Source: Rikenellaceae bacterium | Lineage (GTDB): Bacteria; Bacteroidota; Bacteroidia; Bacteroidales; UBA932 | Reading direction: 5' to 3' | Assembly (NCBI GenBank): GCA_900769735.1 | Contig: CAAGHY010000126.1 | Location: 1 to 6,214 of the forward strand | DNA: 6,214 nucleotides | Part shown: in pieces, positions 5,775 to 6,214 of the stretch | How the letters are laid out: each line of letters begins with the position of its first letter | Numbering within the stretch: the first letter of the stretch is position 1 | Program-made: the position numbers and the translations under genes | Notes under the pieces: model-generated | Told to the model about the DNA's origin: nothing | Seen by the model: the letters and a program-made list of their open reading frames with translations, nothing else | Databases searched by the model: none

Positions 5775-6214
5775 TTATTTCTGAGCGTTGTGTTTGATTG
5801 CAGCCTGAGCAGCAGCCAGACGTGCAATTGGAACACGGAATGGAGAACATGATACGTAGTTCATTCCAGCCAAGTGGCAGAACTCTACTGAGTCTGGATC
5901 ACCACCGTGCTCACCGCAGATACCAACTTTAAGTTTAGCGTTAGTTGATCTACCGCCTTTGATACCCATCTCAACAAGTTTACCTACTGAATTTCTGTCC
6001 AAAGTCTGGAATGGGTCAGCAGGAAGGATTTTCTTGCTTAGATAGTCACCCATGAAGCCACCGATATCGTCACGTGAGAAACCGAATGTCATCTGAGTAA
6101 GGTCGTTAGTACCGAATGAGAAGAACTCTGCAACCTCAGCAATCTGATTTGCAGTAACAGCTGCGCGAGGAACCTCAATCATAGTACCTACCATATAGTC
6201 AATCTTATCGTTAC
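5775..6214 (-). CDS. ppdK: pyruvate phosphate dikinase, C-terminal part (5' end outside window)
   Basis: The visible 145 C-terminal residues belong to the PEP/pyruvate-binding TIM-barrel domain of PPDK, which interconverts pyruvate, ATP and phosphate with PEP, AMP and pyrophosphate. The frame is open to the window edge (NDKIDYMVGTMIEVPRA), so the methionine at 6194 is internal, not a start. Motifs are MIEVPRA, FFSFGTNDLTQMTFGFSRDD and GICGEHGGDP, ending SCSPFRVPIARLAAAQAAI. The spacing from the Glu of MIEVPR to the Asp of GTND (24 residues) and on to the Cys of GICGE (62 residues) equals that of the metal ligands E745 and D769 and the acid/base C831 of the Clostridium symbiosum enzyme, so the active site is intact here. 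The family is about 900 residues long. The gene converges on purL and the transposase, and a terminator follows its stop. In anaerobic Bacteroidales it probably serves PEP/pyruvate balance with pyrophosphate turnover. Confidence 0.96.
   Translation of the reverse strand, partial: NDKIDYMVGTMIEVPRAAVTANQIAEVAEFFSFGTNDLTQMTFGFSRDDIGGFMGDYLSKKILPADPFQTLDRNSVGKLVEMGIKGGRSTNAKLKVGICGEHGGDPDSVEFCHLAGMNYVSCSPFRVPIARLAAAQAAIKHNAQK

Noticed and set aside
5578..5850. A minus-strand open frame across element B and the ppdK 3' end
   Set aside because: It overlaps ppdK out of frame, runs through the terminator and the palindrome, and shows no family features.
6192..6194. ATG on the minus strand as the start of a short ppdK-like protein
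   Set aside because: The frame continues upstream without a stop to the window edge with PPDK-like residues, so this methionine is internal to a longer gene.

Overview
The window looks like chromosomal DNA from a member of the Bacteroidales (Bacteroidota). The evidence is a promoter of the Bacteroides type (TTTG, 19 bases, TAnnTTTG) in front of a tRNA operon, a single-chain phosphoribosylformylglycinamidine synthase starting MILFF, the absence of clear Shine-Dalgarno sequences before the starts, and a Bacteroidales-like pyruvate phosphate dikinase. The genus cannot be settled from the sequence alone.

Layout. Bases 1-299 hold a minus-strand operon of two identical tRNA-Val(UAC) genes (the promoter-distal one is cut by the window edge) and its promoter. 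Bases 300-448 are an A+T-rich divergent intergenic region with only a weak candidate purL promoter. Bases 449-4429 hold purL, a full-length fused synthetase/glutaminase for the fourth step of de novo purine synthesis. Bases 4430-5774 form the convergent intergenic zone between purL (plus) and ppdK (minus). It is occupied by a REP-associated-type tyrosine (Y1, HUH) transposase gene and an unusual set of inverted repeats and hairpins. Bases 5775-6214 are the 3' end of ppdK on the minus strand, with its terminator at 5727-5755.

The most interesting part is 4455-5712. The transposase gene sits between two long-armed palindromic elements of about 130 bp (A at 4455-4583, B at 5578-5712). Both are built from the same 21-nt arm, so that arm occurs four times in alternating orientation (+, -, +, -). 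The centres of A and B hold different, unrelated palindromes. Inside this frame, two further hairpins each led by GTAG face the gene from either side, which resembles the arrangement around RAYT genes in other bacteria. A 16-of-17-base direct repeat straddles the stop codons of purL and of the transposase gene, possibly marking how the block arrived.

purL and ppdK are housekeeping genes that merely flank the insertion. Their convergent arrangement gives a non-coding landing site of the kind REP-like elements usually occupy. I see no CRISPR array, toxin-antitoxin pair or defence gene.
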